Shown piece by piece: positions 42,256-50,693 of a stretch of DNA of 64,000 bases (positions within the stretch are counted from its first letter, which is position 1; each line of letters begins with the position of its first letter). This DNA comes from Rhizobium sp. BT03 (GTDB lineage Bacteria > Pseudomonadota > Alphaproteobacteria > Rhizobiales > Rhizobiaceae). The notes beneath the pieces were generated by a model. That model was not told the DNA's origin and did not search any database. It was given only the letters and a program-made list of their open reading frames with translations. Location of the stretch: positions 682,001 to 746,000 of the forward strand of contig NZ_CP125640.1 in NCBI RefSeq assembly GCF_030053155.1, written 5' to 3'. A program made the position numbers and the translations under genes.

Positions 42256-43740
42256 TTATTCGCCGCTTTCGTCGGCTGCCTTCTTCTTCGGTGCAGCCTT
42301 CTTCTTCGGAGCGGCTTCTTCGCCTTCACCGGCGTCGGCGGCTTCGGTCTTGGCGGCAGCCTTCTTCTTCGGGGCGGCCTTCTTGGTCTCGGCCTTCGCT
42401 TCGCCTTCTTCCTCGGCGAGCAGTTCTTCCTTGGTCACCTTCTTGTCGGTGACGTCGATTTCGGTCAGCAGGTGATCGATGACCTTCTCTTCGAAGATCG
42501 GGGCGCGGATCGAAGCGGCGGCACCCGGCTGGCTGCGGAAGAATTCGAGGATCTGCTTTTCCTGGCCGGGATACTGGCGCAGCTGATCGTAGATGGCGCG
42601 CTGCATCTCGTCTTCTGTCACTTCGACGCCGGCCTTTTCGCCGATTTCGGAGAGAACGAGGCCGAGGCGGACGCGACGCTCGGCGAGCGTCTTGTATTCC
42701 TCACGTGCCTTGTCTTCGGTCGTATCTTCATCCTCGAAGGTCTTGCCTGATTGAGCGAGGTCGTTGTTCACCTGGTTCCAGATGCCGTTATATTCGGCAT
42801 CGACCAGCGAGGCCGGGGTTTCGAACTTGTACATCTCGTCGAGCTGGTCGAGGATCTGACGCTTCAGCTTCTGGCGGGTCAGCGAGCCATACTGCGATTC
42901 GATCTGGCCGCGGACGATTTCCTTCAGGCGATCGGCGGATTCGATGCCGAGCTTGGAGGCGAGTTCGTCGTTGATCTCAACCTTGCCAGGCGCTGCAACG
43001 TCCTTGACCGTGATGTCGAAGGTCGCTTCCTTGCCGGCGAGGTTCTTGGCCGGATAGTCGGCCGGGAAGGTCACGGTGATGGTCTTCTCCTGGCCGGCCT
43101 TGACGCCGACGAGCTGGTCTTCGAAGCCCGGGATGAAGCGGCCCGAACCGATCACCAGCTCGGCGCCCTGATCGGTGCCGCCTTCGAAGGCTTCGCCGTC
43201 GACCTTGCCGACATAATCCATGGTGATGCGGTCGCCGTCAGCGGCCTTGCCGGTCTTGGTCTCGTAAGCGCGGGCGCTTTCGGCAACCTTCAGGACCTGC
43301 TCGGTGACTTCGTCGTCGGAGATGTCGATGACTTCGCGGGTGACCTTGATGCCCTTGACCGACTTCAGTTCGATCGGCGGCAGCACTTCATAGGAGAGCG
43401 TGAATTCGAAATCCTGCTCGGCGGCGAGGATCTTGTCGGCTTCGTCCTTATCCTCGGTCATGGCGATTTCCGGCTGCGTGGCCGACTTCTCGCCGCGGCT
43501 GGAGAGGATGGCGGCCGGCTGTTCGCGGACGATCTCGTTGACGAGCTCGGCCATGATCGACTTGCCGTAGACCTTCTTCAGGTGAGCCGCGGGGACCTTG
43601 CCCGGACGGAAGCCGTTGATGCGGACCTTGTCCTTCACATCGGCAAGACGCTGATCCATCTTGTCCTGCATGTCCTTGGCCGGGATAACGACCTTGATTT
43701 CGCGCTTCAGCCCTTCAGCGAGCGTTTCGATAACCTGCAT
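42256..43740 (-). CDS. tig: Trigger factor (ribosome-associated chaperone, PPIase)
   Basis: 494 residues. The ribosome-binding N-domain has the signature [17 protein letters not shown] near 44-60, the FKBP-type PPIase domain is at about 165-250 ([20 protein letters not shown]), and the helical chaperone domain follows to about 440. The last 55 residues are a low-complexity tail with three [12 protein letters not shown] blocks and acidic spacers, not needed for the trigger-factor fold. It binds the ribosome exit tunnel and shields nascent chains. Monocistronic with a strong terminator; its 5' region faces the tRNA-Leu gene. Confidence 0.97.
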   Translation of the reverse strand: MQVIETLAEGLKREIKVVIPAKDMQDKMDQRLADVKDKVRINGFRPGKVPAAHLKKVYGKSIMAELVNEIVREQPAAILSSRGEKSATQPEIAMTEDKDEADKILAAEQDFEFTLSYEVLPPIELKSVKGIKVTREVIDISDDEVTEQVLKVAESARAYETKTGKAADGDRITMDYVGKVDGEAFEGGTDQGAELVIGSGRFIPGFEDQLVGVKAGQEKTITVTFPADYPAKNLAGKEATFDITVKDVAAPGKVEINDELASKLGIESADRLKEIVRGQIESQYGSLTRQKLKRQILDQLDEMYKFETPASLVDAEYNGIWNQVNNDLAQSGKTFEDEDTTEDKAREEYKTLAERRVRLGLVLSEIGEKAGVEVTEDEMQRAIYDQLRQYPGQEKQILEFFRSQPGAAASIRAPIFEEKVIDHLLTEIDVTDKKVTKEELLAEEEGEAKAETKKAAPKKKAAAKTEAADAGEGEEAAPKKKAAPKKKAADESGE

Positions 43741-43942
43741 GTCTTCCTACCTTCATGTCGTGGCGGCCGTGCCCAGACGCCGTTCGTTTCGATGAGCACG
43801 ACGCCGGCAGCGTGCCGCGCGTGGCTTTTCCCAATTCCTGTATCATTCCGCCAAAAGGGGAACGGCACTCACTTCCGAGTATTCGGAACAACCTTCGGTC
43901 ATTCGGGGACAACTAAGTTCTAGTCTCCCCCTGCAAACAGCC

Positions 43943-44027
<85 letters not shown>

Positions 44028-44180
44028 GTCCACAGAACCGCATGCCTATGCCTGCGCATGAGGCCTTCCGGAGCGCGGCGTCTCTATATCACCCGATTTG
44101 GTCGAGGCAAAGGAAAAATGAACGGCAAATGACAGGGGATTTGGGACCCGCAAGCCGCCCTGCCCCAAAGGGTTCAAGGA

Positions 44181-44771
44181 TCAATAGAGCGGCTCTTCGT
44201 AAACCGGCTTGCCGTCGACGACCAGGCTGCGAATCTGCGCGCTGCCGGCCGGCGAGACACGCACTGAAATGGCGACGTTGCCATCATTGCGGGCTTCCTC
44301 GATTGGCTTGCCCTGACCTTCGGGAACATAATAGCGCTCGATGCCGTATTCGACACGGATGCTGTCGCCGGCGGCAAGTCCGCCACTGTAGAATGGCTGG
44401 CTGCGCAGGATCACGGTCTCCGGCAGCGGCGGCAGTTGGTGAAAGGACGATTCGGTCACTGTCCAGAAACCGTCCTCCTGCTTCTTCAACCGAACCCATA
44501 GAGTGCGCTCGCCGGGCTCCGCCGGAATACCGCCGGACACCGTCTGCACCGGCACCGAGGAAATATCATAATTCAAGACGACATAATCGCCGCGCAGGAA
44601 ATCGCGCGGATCGACTGGCGCCGTCTTCAGCAGCACCTCGGTGCCGTTGGCGAGGATCGACGCCCGGCTCTGGATAACCGTGCCGAGGATCACGGTCTGC
44701 AGGGCGGCGACGATGATTGCCGAAAACAGATAGCCGTTGCGGGATTGCAGCCTTGCCGTAAACGAGTTCAT
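44181..44771 (-). CDS. GDYXXLXY-motif membrane-anchored protein
   Basis: 196 residues from the ATG at 44771 (MNSFTARLQSRNGYLFSAII). One N-terminal membrane segment, then an extracytoplasmic domain with the family motif RGDYVVLNYDIS, exact to GDYXXLXY, in DPRDFLRGDYV. The family is regularly paired with DUF2157 membrane proteins, as here: its start ATG overlaps the stop of the DUF2157 gene (ATGA at 44768-44771). Function unknown; the pair probably forms one membrane complex. Confidence 0.87.
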   Translation of the reverse strand: MNSFTARLQSRNGYLFSAIIVAALQTVILGTVIQSRASILANGTEVLLKTAPVDPRDFLRGDYVVLNYDISSVPVQTVSGGIPAEPGERTLWVRLKKQEDGFWTVTESSFHQLPPLPETVILRSQPFYSGGLAAGDSIRVEYGIERYYVPEGQGKPIEEARNDGNVAISVRVSPAGSAQIRSLVVDGKPVYEEPLY

Positions 44772-45871
44772 GCGCGCTCCCCTGGTGCATTGGCCGAAAA
44801 GCGCCGTTCGAGACGAATGACGATCCATGCCACCAGCGCGACGACGAGACCGGAGAAGAGAAAGAGGCTCGACGTGCCGAGGATCGATCCGACAGTCACG
44901 GAGGCGAGATAAAGCATCTCGGCGGCAAAGGTAGTATAAGCGAGATAACGCACCGCGCCGTTGTCCCTGCCATGCAGGGCGATCGCCAGCACCGAAGCGC
45001 CAAGCGTCGCCACCCCGAGCACCACCAGCCGCCAGCCGTCCTCGATCTCGATATGCAGCAGCAGGAAGCCAGTTGCGGCGACAAGGAAGCTGTAGAAGGC
45101 CGGGGCCGCACCGGCGCTCCTGACCAGGGAGGCAACAGGCCGGGTCGGCAACGCCGTCAGGACGAAGGCCGCCATGCCGCCGAGCGCGAAGGCGAGCGCC
45201 ACGGCAATCTCCTCATAAAGCGTATAGAGCCAGGCAAACCAACCGATCAGCAGCAGATAGGCAAGATGGCGTGCCCGCTCGGCGCCGGTATACCGCACCA
45301 GCCCGATGACGATCGCCGCCATGACGGGCGCCATCCAGGGATCGAGCCCGATCCAATGGCTGTCGTAATTCTCGAGATAAACGGCAAAAGACGCCCAGGA
45401 GAGGAAACCGGCGACGACGGCCACCGCGCCCGAACGGAAGAGGATCGCCGAGATCGTCGCGATGGCGAACCAGAGATACATCACCGTCTGCTCGTCGCCG
45501 GAGAGATGATACATCTGCCCGACCAGCGAAATGGCGCCGCCGAAGCTCATCGCACCGATGATCAGCATGCCGCTGGCCGCCGCTGTCGCACCGCGGGCGA
45601 GCATTCGGGCAGCGGCGATGTGCACCACCCAGATCAGGGCCAGGATGGCGCCGACGCGGACAAGGCGCGGAATGGCCTCCCAGTTGGAGGCGACGACCAG
45701 CAGAATGGCGGCTGCCAGCAGCAGCGCCGCCAGCGCCATCAGCACCCTGCCGAGGCTGAAGCTTGCCGGGCGGCTGTCATATTCGGCGAGAAGCGCACCT
45801 GCCGTTTCCTGCCCCAGCAGACCCTTGCCCACCCAGAGCGAGAGATCCCGCTCCAATCTGCCGCGATACAT
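44768..45871 (-). CDS. DUF2157 polytopic membrane protein
   Basis: 367 residues. An N-terminal cytoplasmic helix pair (RLERDLSLWVGKGLLGQETA) carries the DUF2157 signature, followed by about ten hydrophobic segments (AALLLAAAILLVVASNWEAIP; GMLIIGAMSFGGAISLVGQM; and so on). ASNWEAIPRLVRVG and GQMYHLSGD are the strongest family matches. It ends in overlap with the GDYXXLXY gene, so translation is coupled. Function unknown. Confidence 0.88.
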   Translation of the reverse strand: MYRGRLERDLSLWVGKGLLGQETAGALLAEYDSRPASFSLGRVLMALAALLLAAAILLVVASNWEAIPRLVRVGAILALIWVVHIAAARMLARGATAAASGMLIIGAMSFGGAISLVGQMYHLSGDEQTVMYLWFAIATISAILFRSGAVAVVAGFLSWASFAVYLENYDSHWIGLDPWMAPVMAAIVIGLVRYTGAERARHLAYLLLIGWFAWLYTLYEEIAVALAFALGGMAAFVLTALPTRPVASLVRSAGAAPAFYSFLVAATGFLLLHIEIEDGWRLVVLGVATLGASVLAIALHGRDNGAVRYLAYTTFAAEMLYLASVTVGSILGTSSLFLFSGLVVALVAWIVIRLERRFSANAPGERA

Positions 45872-46189
45872 GCTCCCTCCTCATTTCCGCAATGCCGACT
45901 GCGGCGCTGCGGCCTATGCTGTTATAGACCGAGCATGAGGCTTCGCAAACGCCCTTGCGACAAAATACAATTTCCTCATTGGTCTAACTTGTATCGCGCA
46001 TTAACCGGCCGCTAACGCCAGAAGCGCTAATATAAGCATATGGACGGAGAGGTATGCGCCCGCTGCAAACCACTCATGAAATTATTGCACTGCAAAATAG
46101 TCATTAGTCATACTATTTATAAAGACATCGAAGCACGGGGATGGCGCCCCTGCCCGGCTCTGCCGGACGCCCTCGGATCCCTTTGTCCG
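45872..46189. other. Intergenic, 318 bp, upstream part of the sRNA region
   Basis: No gene seen. It contains TGCACTGCA at 46086-46094 (see below), a TACTAT/TATTTATAA -10-like stretch at 46111, and GC-rich short stems (GGGG/CCCC near 46137-46150; CCGGC/GCCGG near 46155-46167). Confidence 0.5.
46086..46116 (+). promoter_or_regulatory. TGCACTGCA element with -10-like box, upstream of sRNA
   Basis: TTGCACTGCAA at 46085-46095 is an odd palindrome (TTGCA-C-TGCAA). A -10-like TACTAT follows at 46111-46116, 16 bp after the motif, with no -35 box, as in activator-dependent promoters. The same TGCACTGCA is found before the second DUF1127 gene at similar spacing. A LysR-type regulator is a reasonable guess. 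Confidence 0.5.
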
Positions 46190-46315
46190 TGACGATATTC
46201 GTAGCTGCGCACTCCTCCTCCCAGCGCGCTATGATAGGCTGGCAACACTCCTCCTCCCAGTTGCCAGTCACCATAATGCGCCCGCCGGACCCTCCCCCGG
46301 CGGGCGTTTTTATTG
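46190..46315 (+). ncRNA. Alpha-r14-like trans-acting small RNA (NfeR1 family candidate)
   Basis: Three hairpins in about 120 bases. Hairpin 1 (TAGC..GCGC / GCGC..GCTA) and hairpin 2 (GGCTGGCAAC / GTTGCCAGTC) each display ACTCCTCCTCCCA in the loop; hairpin 3 is the terminator GCCCGCCGG/CCGGCGGGC with CCTCCCC in its loop and TTTTTA after it. Repeated CCTCCTCCC anti-Shine-Dalgarno loops with a Rho-independent end are the hallmark of the alpha-r14 sRNA family of Rhizobiales, whose member NfeR1 in Sinorhizobium pairs with many mRNA start regions. The 5' end is uncertain: near 46190 by family length, or near 46123 if the -10 at 46111 is used. Confidence 0.72.
46279..46312 (+). terminator. Rho-independent terminator of the sRNA
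   Basis: GCCCGCCGG, loop ACCCTCCCC, CGGCGGGC, then GTTTTTA. Serves as the 3' hairpin of the sRNA. Confidence 0.85.
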
Positions 46316-46740
46316 AGCAAAAACGCAATTAAAGCATTGGCGACCCCGGGATTTCCGTCACCTGACGCCGATGTGCCGCACTGCTGTCACACCACGCCCG
46401 CTGACGCTGCGGACAAATGGGCGGCTTTAATGCGAAGCGAAATGCCTCGGTGGAGCGGCTGCACCGACGGAACCGCCGGAGGGAGCGGCGTTATTCAGCA
46501 ATGGGGCCTGTTTCGGGCGCCAAACCAGATTGCCTTCCTCAGAATCATTCTGCCTATTCGTTGACCAAAAAGCGGTAAGTCTGCGTCAAATACGCCTGAA
46601 GCGTTGCGTAGATCGCATAGGTGATCTGAAAACTTGGCTGTTTTAGTCTTTCGCGCCGCAACATATATTCCGGTCATCAAATAGAGGTCAGCGCCGATCG
46701 GTGGCTGCTGGCAGATGAAACCCTCGGAAAGGGGCTTAAC
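46316..46740. other. Intergenic, 425 bp, no gene recognised
   Basis: No convincing coding sequence, although a few short frames are open. A -10-like CATATATT lies near 46660 and should belong to the promoter of the DUF1127 gene at 46741. No TGCACTGCA motif is present here. Confidence 0.4.
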
Positions 46741-46887
46741 ATGAACTTCTCTCGCTCTTTCAATAATTGGCGCAAGTATCGTCAGACGGTCACGGAACTT
46801 GGCCGCATGACTAACCGCGAATTGCATGACCTCGGCATCGACCGTTCGGACATCCATCGCGTTGCCCGTGAGGCTTCTTCCCGCTAA
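46741..46887 (+). CDS. DUF1127 mini-protein
   Basis: 48 residues: MNFSRSFNNWRKYRQTVTEL, GRMTNRELHDLGIDRSDIHR, VAREASSR. The arginine-rich DUF1127 pattern (W-R-x-Y-R-x-T-x-x-E-L, then LxDLGIxRxDIxxVA) is complete. DUF1127 proteins are conserved in alpha- and gammaproteobacteria; some bind RNA or affect phosphate and fucose use, but no general function is established. A purine-rich GGAAAGGGG site precedes the start and a strong terminator follows. Confidence 0.88.
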   Translation: MNFSRSFNNWRKYRQTVTELGRMTNRELHDLGIDRSDIHRVAREASSR

Positions 46888-46936
46888 TTCCAGGCGATCC
46901 GCTGCTCCTCCCAAGCAGGATCGTTCTCGGTTGAAA

Positions 46937-46969
46937 CGCCCGCTGTACCCACAGCGGGCGTTTTCTTTT
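46937..46969 (+). terminator. Rho-independent terminator
   Basis: CGCCCGCTGT (46937-46946) and ACAGCGGGCG (46951-46960) around ACCC, followed by TTTTCTTTT. Confidence 0.9.
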
Positions 46970-47090
46970 GTCTGCATATAACCGCCGCGGCAGTTGCATG
47001 TTTTTCCCGGTCGTTAGCCCGCTTAAAAAATATTCACCGCTTAATTGACGAGCATCACACTGCACAATTGCATGGCAGACGCCAATTATT

Positions 47091-47123
47091 TGCACTGCAC
47101 AATAAGACGGTTCTCGCCTATAT
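47091..47123 (+). promoter_or_regulatory. TGCACTGCA element and -10 box of the second DUF1127 gene
   Basis: TGCACTGCA (47091-47099), 18 bp, CTATAT (47118-47123). The same nine-base motif precedes the sRNA. Transcription would start near 47130, about 60 bp before the start codon. Confidence 0.5.
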
Positions 47124-47190
47124 AAACATCAACCGCAGAGAGATAGGCGATCCCGCCATCCAGCGGACATTTGTTTGAGGAAAAAACACA

Positions 47191-47334
47191 ATGAACCCGA
47201 TCCGCATTGCAAAAAGCTGGCTCAGCTACCGCCGTACGCTCAACGAACTCGGCGGCCTTTCGAACCAGACCCTGTCCGATATCGGCGTCAGCCGTTACGA
47301 CATCCGCAATATCGCATCCCGCTCGTTTCGCTAA
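47191..47334 (+). CDS. DUF1127 mini-protein
   Basis: 47 residues: MNPIRIAKSWLSYRRTLNEL, GGLSNQTLSDIGVSRYDIRN, IASRSFR. The same DUF1127 pattern as the gene at 46741, though the two differ at most positions outside the motif, so duplication is old. GAGGA lies upstream of the ATG and a terminator follows. Confidence 0.88.
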   Translation: MNPIRIAKSWLSYRRTLNELGGLSNQTLSDIGVSRYDIRNIASRSFR

Positions 47335-47382
47335 TTAGCCGGCCGTTAACGGCCCGCTAGTAGCGAGCGTGATGCTCCCAAG

Positions 47383-47406
47383 ACGGCGCCGCAGGGCGCC
47401 GTTTTT
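47383..47406 (+). terminator. Rho-independent terminator
   Basis: ACGGCGCC (47383-47390), GCAG loop, GGCGCCGT (47395-47402), TTTT. Ends the DUF1127 transcript 48 bp before trmFO. Confidence 0.85.
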
Positions 47407-47453
47407 GATTCCGGGGTGTTGGATCGCACCTGCCGACATGATATCAGCCCGGG

Positions 47454-48887
47454 ATGAACACGATCTCTTCCTATTCCCCCATCCACGTTGTCGGCGGCGG
47501 GCTTGCCGGCTCGGAAGCCGCCTGGCAGATCGCCAATTCCGGCGTTCCCGTCATCCTGCATGAAATGCGCGGGGTACGCGGCACGGATGCGCATAAAACA
47601 GACGGGCTTGCCGAACTGGTCTGCTCCAATTCCTTCCGCTCCGACGATGCGACCAGCAATGCCGTCGGCGTCATCCATGCCGAGATGCGCATGGCGGGCT
47701 CACTGATCATGGCTACTGCCGACCGGCATCAGGTTCCGGCCGGTGGCGCGCTCGCCGTCGATCGCGACGGCTTCTCCGAAGCGGTAACCAAGGCAATCCA
47801 TGACCACCCGCTCATCACGGTCGTACGCGAGGAAATCACCGGCCTGCCGCCTGGTGACTGGGATCTTGCCATCGTCGCCACCGGGCCGCTGACGGCGCCG
47901 TCGCTCGCAAGCGCCATCCAGGCGGAAACCGGCGAGGATTCGCTTGCCTTCTTCGACGCCATCGCGCCGATCGTCTACCGCGAGAGCATCGATATGGATA
48001 TCTGCTGGTATCAGTCGCGCTACGACAAGGTCGGGCCCGGCGGCACCGGCAAGGATTACATCAACTGCCCGATGGACGAGGCGCAGTACAATGCCTTCGT
48101 CGACGCGCTGATATCGGGAGACGCGGTCGGCTTCAAAGAATGGGAAGGCACGCCCTATTTCGACGGCTGCCTGCCGATCGAGGTGATGGCCGAACGCGGC
48201 CGCGAGACGCTGCGCCACGGACCGATGAAGCCGATGGGGCTGACGAACGCGCATAACCCGACGGTCAAGGCCTATGCCGTCGTGCAGCTGCGGCAGGACA
48301 ATGCGCTCGGCACGCTCTACAATATGGTCGGCTTCCAGACGAAGCTGAAATATGGCGCGCAAGCGGATATCTTCCGGATGATCCCGGGTCTGGAAAATGC
48401 GGAATTTGCCCGTCTCGGCGGCCTGCACCGCAACACCTATATCAACTCCCCCACTTTGCTCGACCCGTCGCTGACCTTGAAATCGCGGCCAGGCCTGCGT
48501 TTCGCCGGCCAGATCACCGGCTGCGAGGGTTATGTGGAAAGCGCCAGCGTCGGGCTGATGGCCGGCCGTTTCGCCGCCGCCGAACGCAAGGGTGAGGCGA
48601 TCTCGCTACCGCCGGCGACGACGGCGCTCGGCGCGCTGCTCGGTCATATCACCGGCGGGCACATCGTCACCGACGAGGAGCCGGGCAAACGATCGTTTCA
48701 GCCGATGAACATCAATTTCGGGCTGTTTCCGGAGCTCCAGCCCGGTTCGATCGTCAAGCCCGAGGGCGTCAAGCGTTTCCGCGGCAAGGACAAGACGATC
48801 ATGAAACGGCAGCTGATCGCGCGGCGCGCGCTTGCCGACTGCGCCGCCTGGCTCGGCCAGACTTCGCCATTTGCCGAAAGCGCCTGA
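47454..48887 (+). CDS. trmFO: Methylenetetrahydrofolate-tRNA-(uracil-5-)-methyltransferase TrmFO
   Basis: 477 residues. FAD motif [17 protein letters not shown] at 9-25, [20 protein letters not shown], and the C-terminal [20 protein letters not shown] and MNINFGLFP. The catalytic cysteines are in NCPMDEAQY and GLMAG-side segments; TrmFO uses methylene-THF to make ribothymidine at tRNA position 54. Present in many alphaproteobacteria and Gram-positives instead of TrmA. Start ATG ([11 protein letters not shown]) is the first plausible one. Confidence 0.97.
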   Translation: MNTISSYSPIHVVGGGLAGSEAAWQIANSGVPVILHEMRGVRGTDAHKTDGLAELVCSNSFRSDDATSNAVGVIHAEMRMAGSLIMATADRHQVPAGGALAVDRDGFSEAVTKAIHDHPLITVVREEITGLPPGDWDLAIVATGPLTAPSLASAIQAETGEDSLAFFDAIAPIVYRESIDMDICWYQSRYDKVGPGGTGKDYINCPMDEAQYNAFVDALISGDAVGFKEWEGTPYFDGCLPIEVMAERGRETLRHGPMKPMGLTNAHNPTVKAYAVVQLRQDNALGTLYNMVGFQTKLKYGAQADIFRMIPGLENAEFARLGGLHRNTYINSPTLLDPSLTLKSRPGLRFAGQITGCEGYVESASVGLMAGRFAAAERKGEAISLPPATTALGALLGHITGGHIVTDEEPGKRSFQPMNINFGLFPELQPGSIVKPEGVKRFRGKDKTIMKRQLIARRALADCAAWLGQTSPFAESA

Positions 48888-48902
48888 TGGGTCGCTTCTG
48901 AT

Positions 48903-49370
48903 CTACTGCTTGTTCGCCGCCACCGTATTGCCGGACGGCAAGTCCTTATCCGGCTCGGCAATATAATTGCCGAGCAGCCAGAGCGCGACCTCCGAAGACT
49001 CCTTGGCGGAGGCGAATTCGAAATCGCCGCTGTGATGGGGTGCATCGAGGAAATCGATCACCAGGCCCCTGCCCGTTTGCGAGCTGACGACGCGCACGCG
49101 GCCCGGCTCGATCAGATGGCAGGCGAAGTGGCGCGACATGTTGCGCATGAAGCCGGCCTTGTTGTCATGCAGGCGCACGAAGATCGCCTGGCCGTTGTCA
49201 GTCGCCTGCAACTGGCGGATCGCCTCGTTCGGAAAGGCGCGCCCGAACTCGATGATGGCGAGGCCGGTGTCGTGCAGGCCATCTTCCTTGTTCTGCGCGG
49301 CCATGCGCGTGACCACGAAGGCAAAGAAGATGACGATGGCGAAAAGAACGAACCAGACGATAATGCCCAC
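48903..49370 (-). CDS. Membrane-anchored protein of unknown function
   Basis: 155 residues with one N-terminal hydrophobic segment (VWFVLFAIVIFFAFVVT) and a soluble domain beginning LAIIEFGRAFPNEAIRQLQA, continuing FVRLHDNKAGFMRNMSRHFA and VRVVSSQTGRGLVIDFLDAP. The pattern is a conserved rhizobial hypothetical; no named domain is recognised. Tail to tail with trmFO (15 bp) and 72 bp from the next gene. Confidence 0.72.
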   Translation of the reverse strand: MGIIVWFVLFAIVIFFAFVVTRMAAQNKEDGLHDTGLAIIEFGRAFPNEAIRQLQATDNGQAIFVRLHDNKAGFMRNMSRHFACHLIEPGRVRVVSSQTGRGLVIDFLDAPHHSGDFEFASAKESSEVALWLLGNYIAEPDKDLPSGNTVAANKQ

Positions 49371-49442
49371 GCCGAGTCTCCGATCAAAGCAGTAGCGGTT
49401 CAGCCTTGTAACGCGTGAGACTTGCGCGAGTTTGACCGGGCG

Positions 49443-50300
49443 TCAGATTTTTCTGCGGACTGAGGAGAGCGCCATACTGAGCTGGCGGCGCCATTGCGGC
49501 GGCTGCAGCGGCCGGTCGAACAGGACGGCGCCAAGCTTCTGCGCCTTGACGAGCACCGGTTGCGCCAGGGTCGCCGGCAGAAAGGCTGGAAAGACCGCCG
49601 GCGCGATCGGGCCCGCCGCCCTCGCCTTTGCCAGATGTTCGCGGCCGAGACCGGCGAAGGCCTCGATGGCGGCTGAGATGCGCGGCCTGTCTTCACCGGC
49701 GAGGAAGGCATCGCGGTCAAGACCGGTGGCGGAAAGGATCTGCAGCGGAATATAGAGCTGGCCGCGGCGGCGATGCAGCGGTATCAGCAGCAACAGGCCG
49801 GCGACCGCCTGCGCCACACCGGCATGGCCGGCCGCGTTCGCCGATCGTGCAGCCTCCTCAGGCGAGAGCACGAGGCTCGCAAGCTGGATCAGGGCCGATG
49901 CCGTCTCGCCGGCATAACCTTCGAGCGAGAGACGCGTTTCCATCGGATCGTCATAGAGATCGAAGGTGCGGGCCTCGATCATGTCGATCAGCGTCTTGCG
50001 CGGCAGGCGGTGCGTTTCGATCGCCGTCAGAAGCGCTGCGGCGACGGGATTGGCCGCCGTCGAACCGTGGGCGCTGCCTTCCAACAGGTCGTGCCAATAT
50101 TGCAGCCGCACCTCGCCGGGCAATGGCTCGTGGACGAGATCCCGGATGCGGGCAAGCTCGGCATTGAAGGCGTATAGGGCTGCAAGCGCGCCGCGCTTTT
50201 CCTCCGGCGACAGCAGGCAGGCAAGGTAGCGGTCGCGATCGCTGTCACGCAGCATCGCCAGGCAGATCTCCTGGTTCGTCGCCGTCTTCGCTTCACTCAT
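49443..50300 (-). CDS. Squalene/phytoene synthase-like protein (NDUFAF6-like)
   Basis: 285 residues of the trans-isoprenyl synthase fold: RDRYLACLLSPEEKRGALAA, LYAFNAELARIRDLVHEPLP, then IEARTFDLYDDPMETRLSLE and AGHAGVAQAVAGLLLLIPLH. The first Asp-rich motif of true synthases (DxxxD) is absent or changed, and the match is to the NDUFAF6 group, which in mitochondria is needed to assemble complex I. It is 2 bp downstream of the Mth938-like gene and part of the same transcript, and that gene is a relative of another complex I assembly factor. Catalysis of isoprenoid condensation is doubtful. Confidence 0.85.
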   Translation of the reverse strand: MSEAKTATNQEICLAMLRDSDRDRYLACLLSPEEKRGALAALYAFNAELARIRDLVHEPLPGEVRLQYWHDLLEGSAHGSTAANPVAAALLTAIETHRLPRKTLIDMIEARTFDLYDDPMETRLSLEGYAGETASALIQLASLVLSPEEAARSANAAGHAGVAQAVAGLLLLIPLHRRRGQLYIPLQILSATGLDRDAFLAGEDRPRISAAIEAFAGLGREHLAKARAAGPIAPAVFPAFLPATLAQPVLVKAQKLGAVLFDRPLQPPQWRRQLSMALSSVRRKI

Positions 50301-50302
50301 CG

Positions 50303-50689
50303 TCAGACCGCGATCAGTGCCGCGGCGACGGCGCGCTGCTCGGCAAGCATGATATTGAAGGTGCGTACCGCTGCACCGGTGCTCATCGGATCGGAGGCGA
50401 TGCCGCGCGCCTTCAGCGCCTGCTTCAATTCCTCCGGCAGACGGCGAAGCTCGGTTCCGGTGCCGACGAGCAGAACCTCGATATCATCAGCTTCTTCAAG
50501 CACGCGGCGGAAATTTTCGGGCGACAGCGGTTTCGACATGTCCATATCCCAGCCGTGAATGCCGGAGGGAAGGCAAAGGATCGAGCCGCGATGCGACATA
50601 TCGGCAAAGCGGAAGCCCCCATTGCCGTAAGTATCGACCGGCGCGCGCCCGGGGAAATGGGCGGCGCGGATTTCTATGCCTTTTGCCAT
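50303..50689 (-). CDS. Mth938-like (NDUFAF3-family) protein
   Basis: 128 residues with the Mth938/DUF498 pattern: IEIRAAHFPGRAPVDTYGNG, FRFADMSHRGSILCLPSGIH, VLLVGTGTELRRLPEELKQA and MSTGAAVRTFNIMLAEQRAV. The human relative NDUFAF3 is a complex I assembly factor whose bacterial counterparts are encoded next to secDF, exactly as here: it starts 4 bp after the secDF stop. A role in membrane-protein assembly is inferred from this linkage. Confidence 0.92.
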   Translation of the reverse strand: MAKGIEIRAAHFPGRAPVDTYGNGGFRFADMSHRGSILCLPSGIHGWDMDMSKPLSPENFRRVLEEADDIEVLLVGTGTELRRLPEELKQALKARGIASDPMSTGAAVRTFNIMLAEQRAVAAALIAV

Positions 50690-50693
50690 GTTT

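Larger units (their letters stand above)
46888..47190. other. Intergenic, 303 bp, between two DUF1127 genes
   Basis: Holds the terminator at 46937, then several TGCA-containing motifs (CACTGCACAATTGCATGG near 47058-47075; TGCACTGCAC at 47091-47100) and a -10-like CTATAT at 47118-47123 leading to the DUF1127 gene at 47191. No further gene. Confidence 0.5.

Noticed and set aside
46200..46275. Two copies of ACTCCTCCTCCCA considered as a mini-CRISPR or transposon repeat
   Set aside because: The copies lie in loops of two different stems and the unit ends in a terminator, which fits an alpha-r14 type sRNA better.
46113..46332. Short open frames on both strands across the sRNA
   Set aside because: They run through the three hairpins and terminator, lack ribosome sites and have no recognisable protein features.
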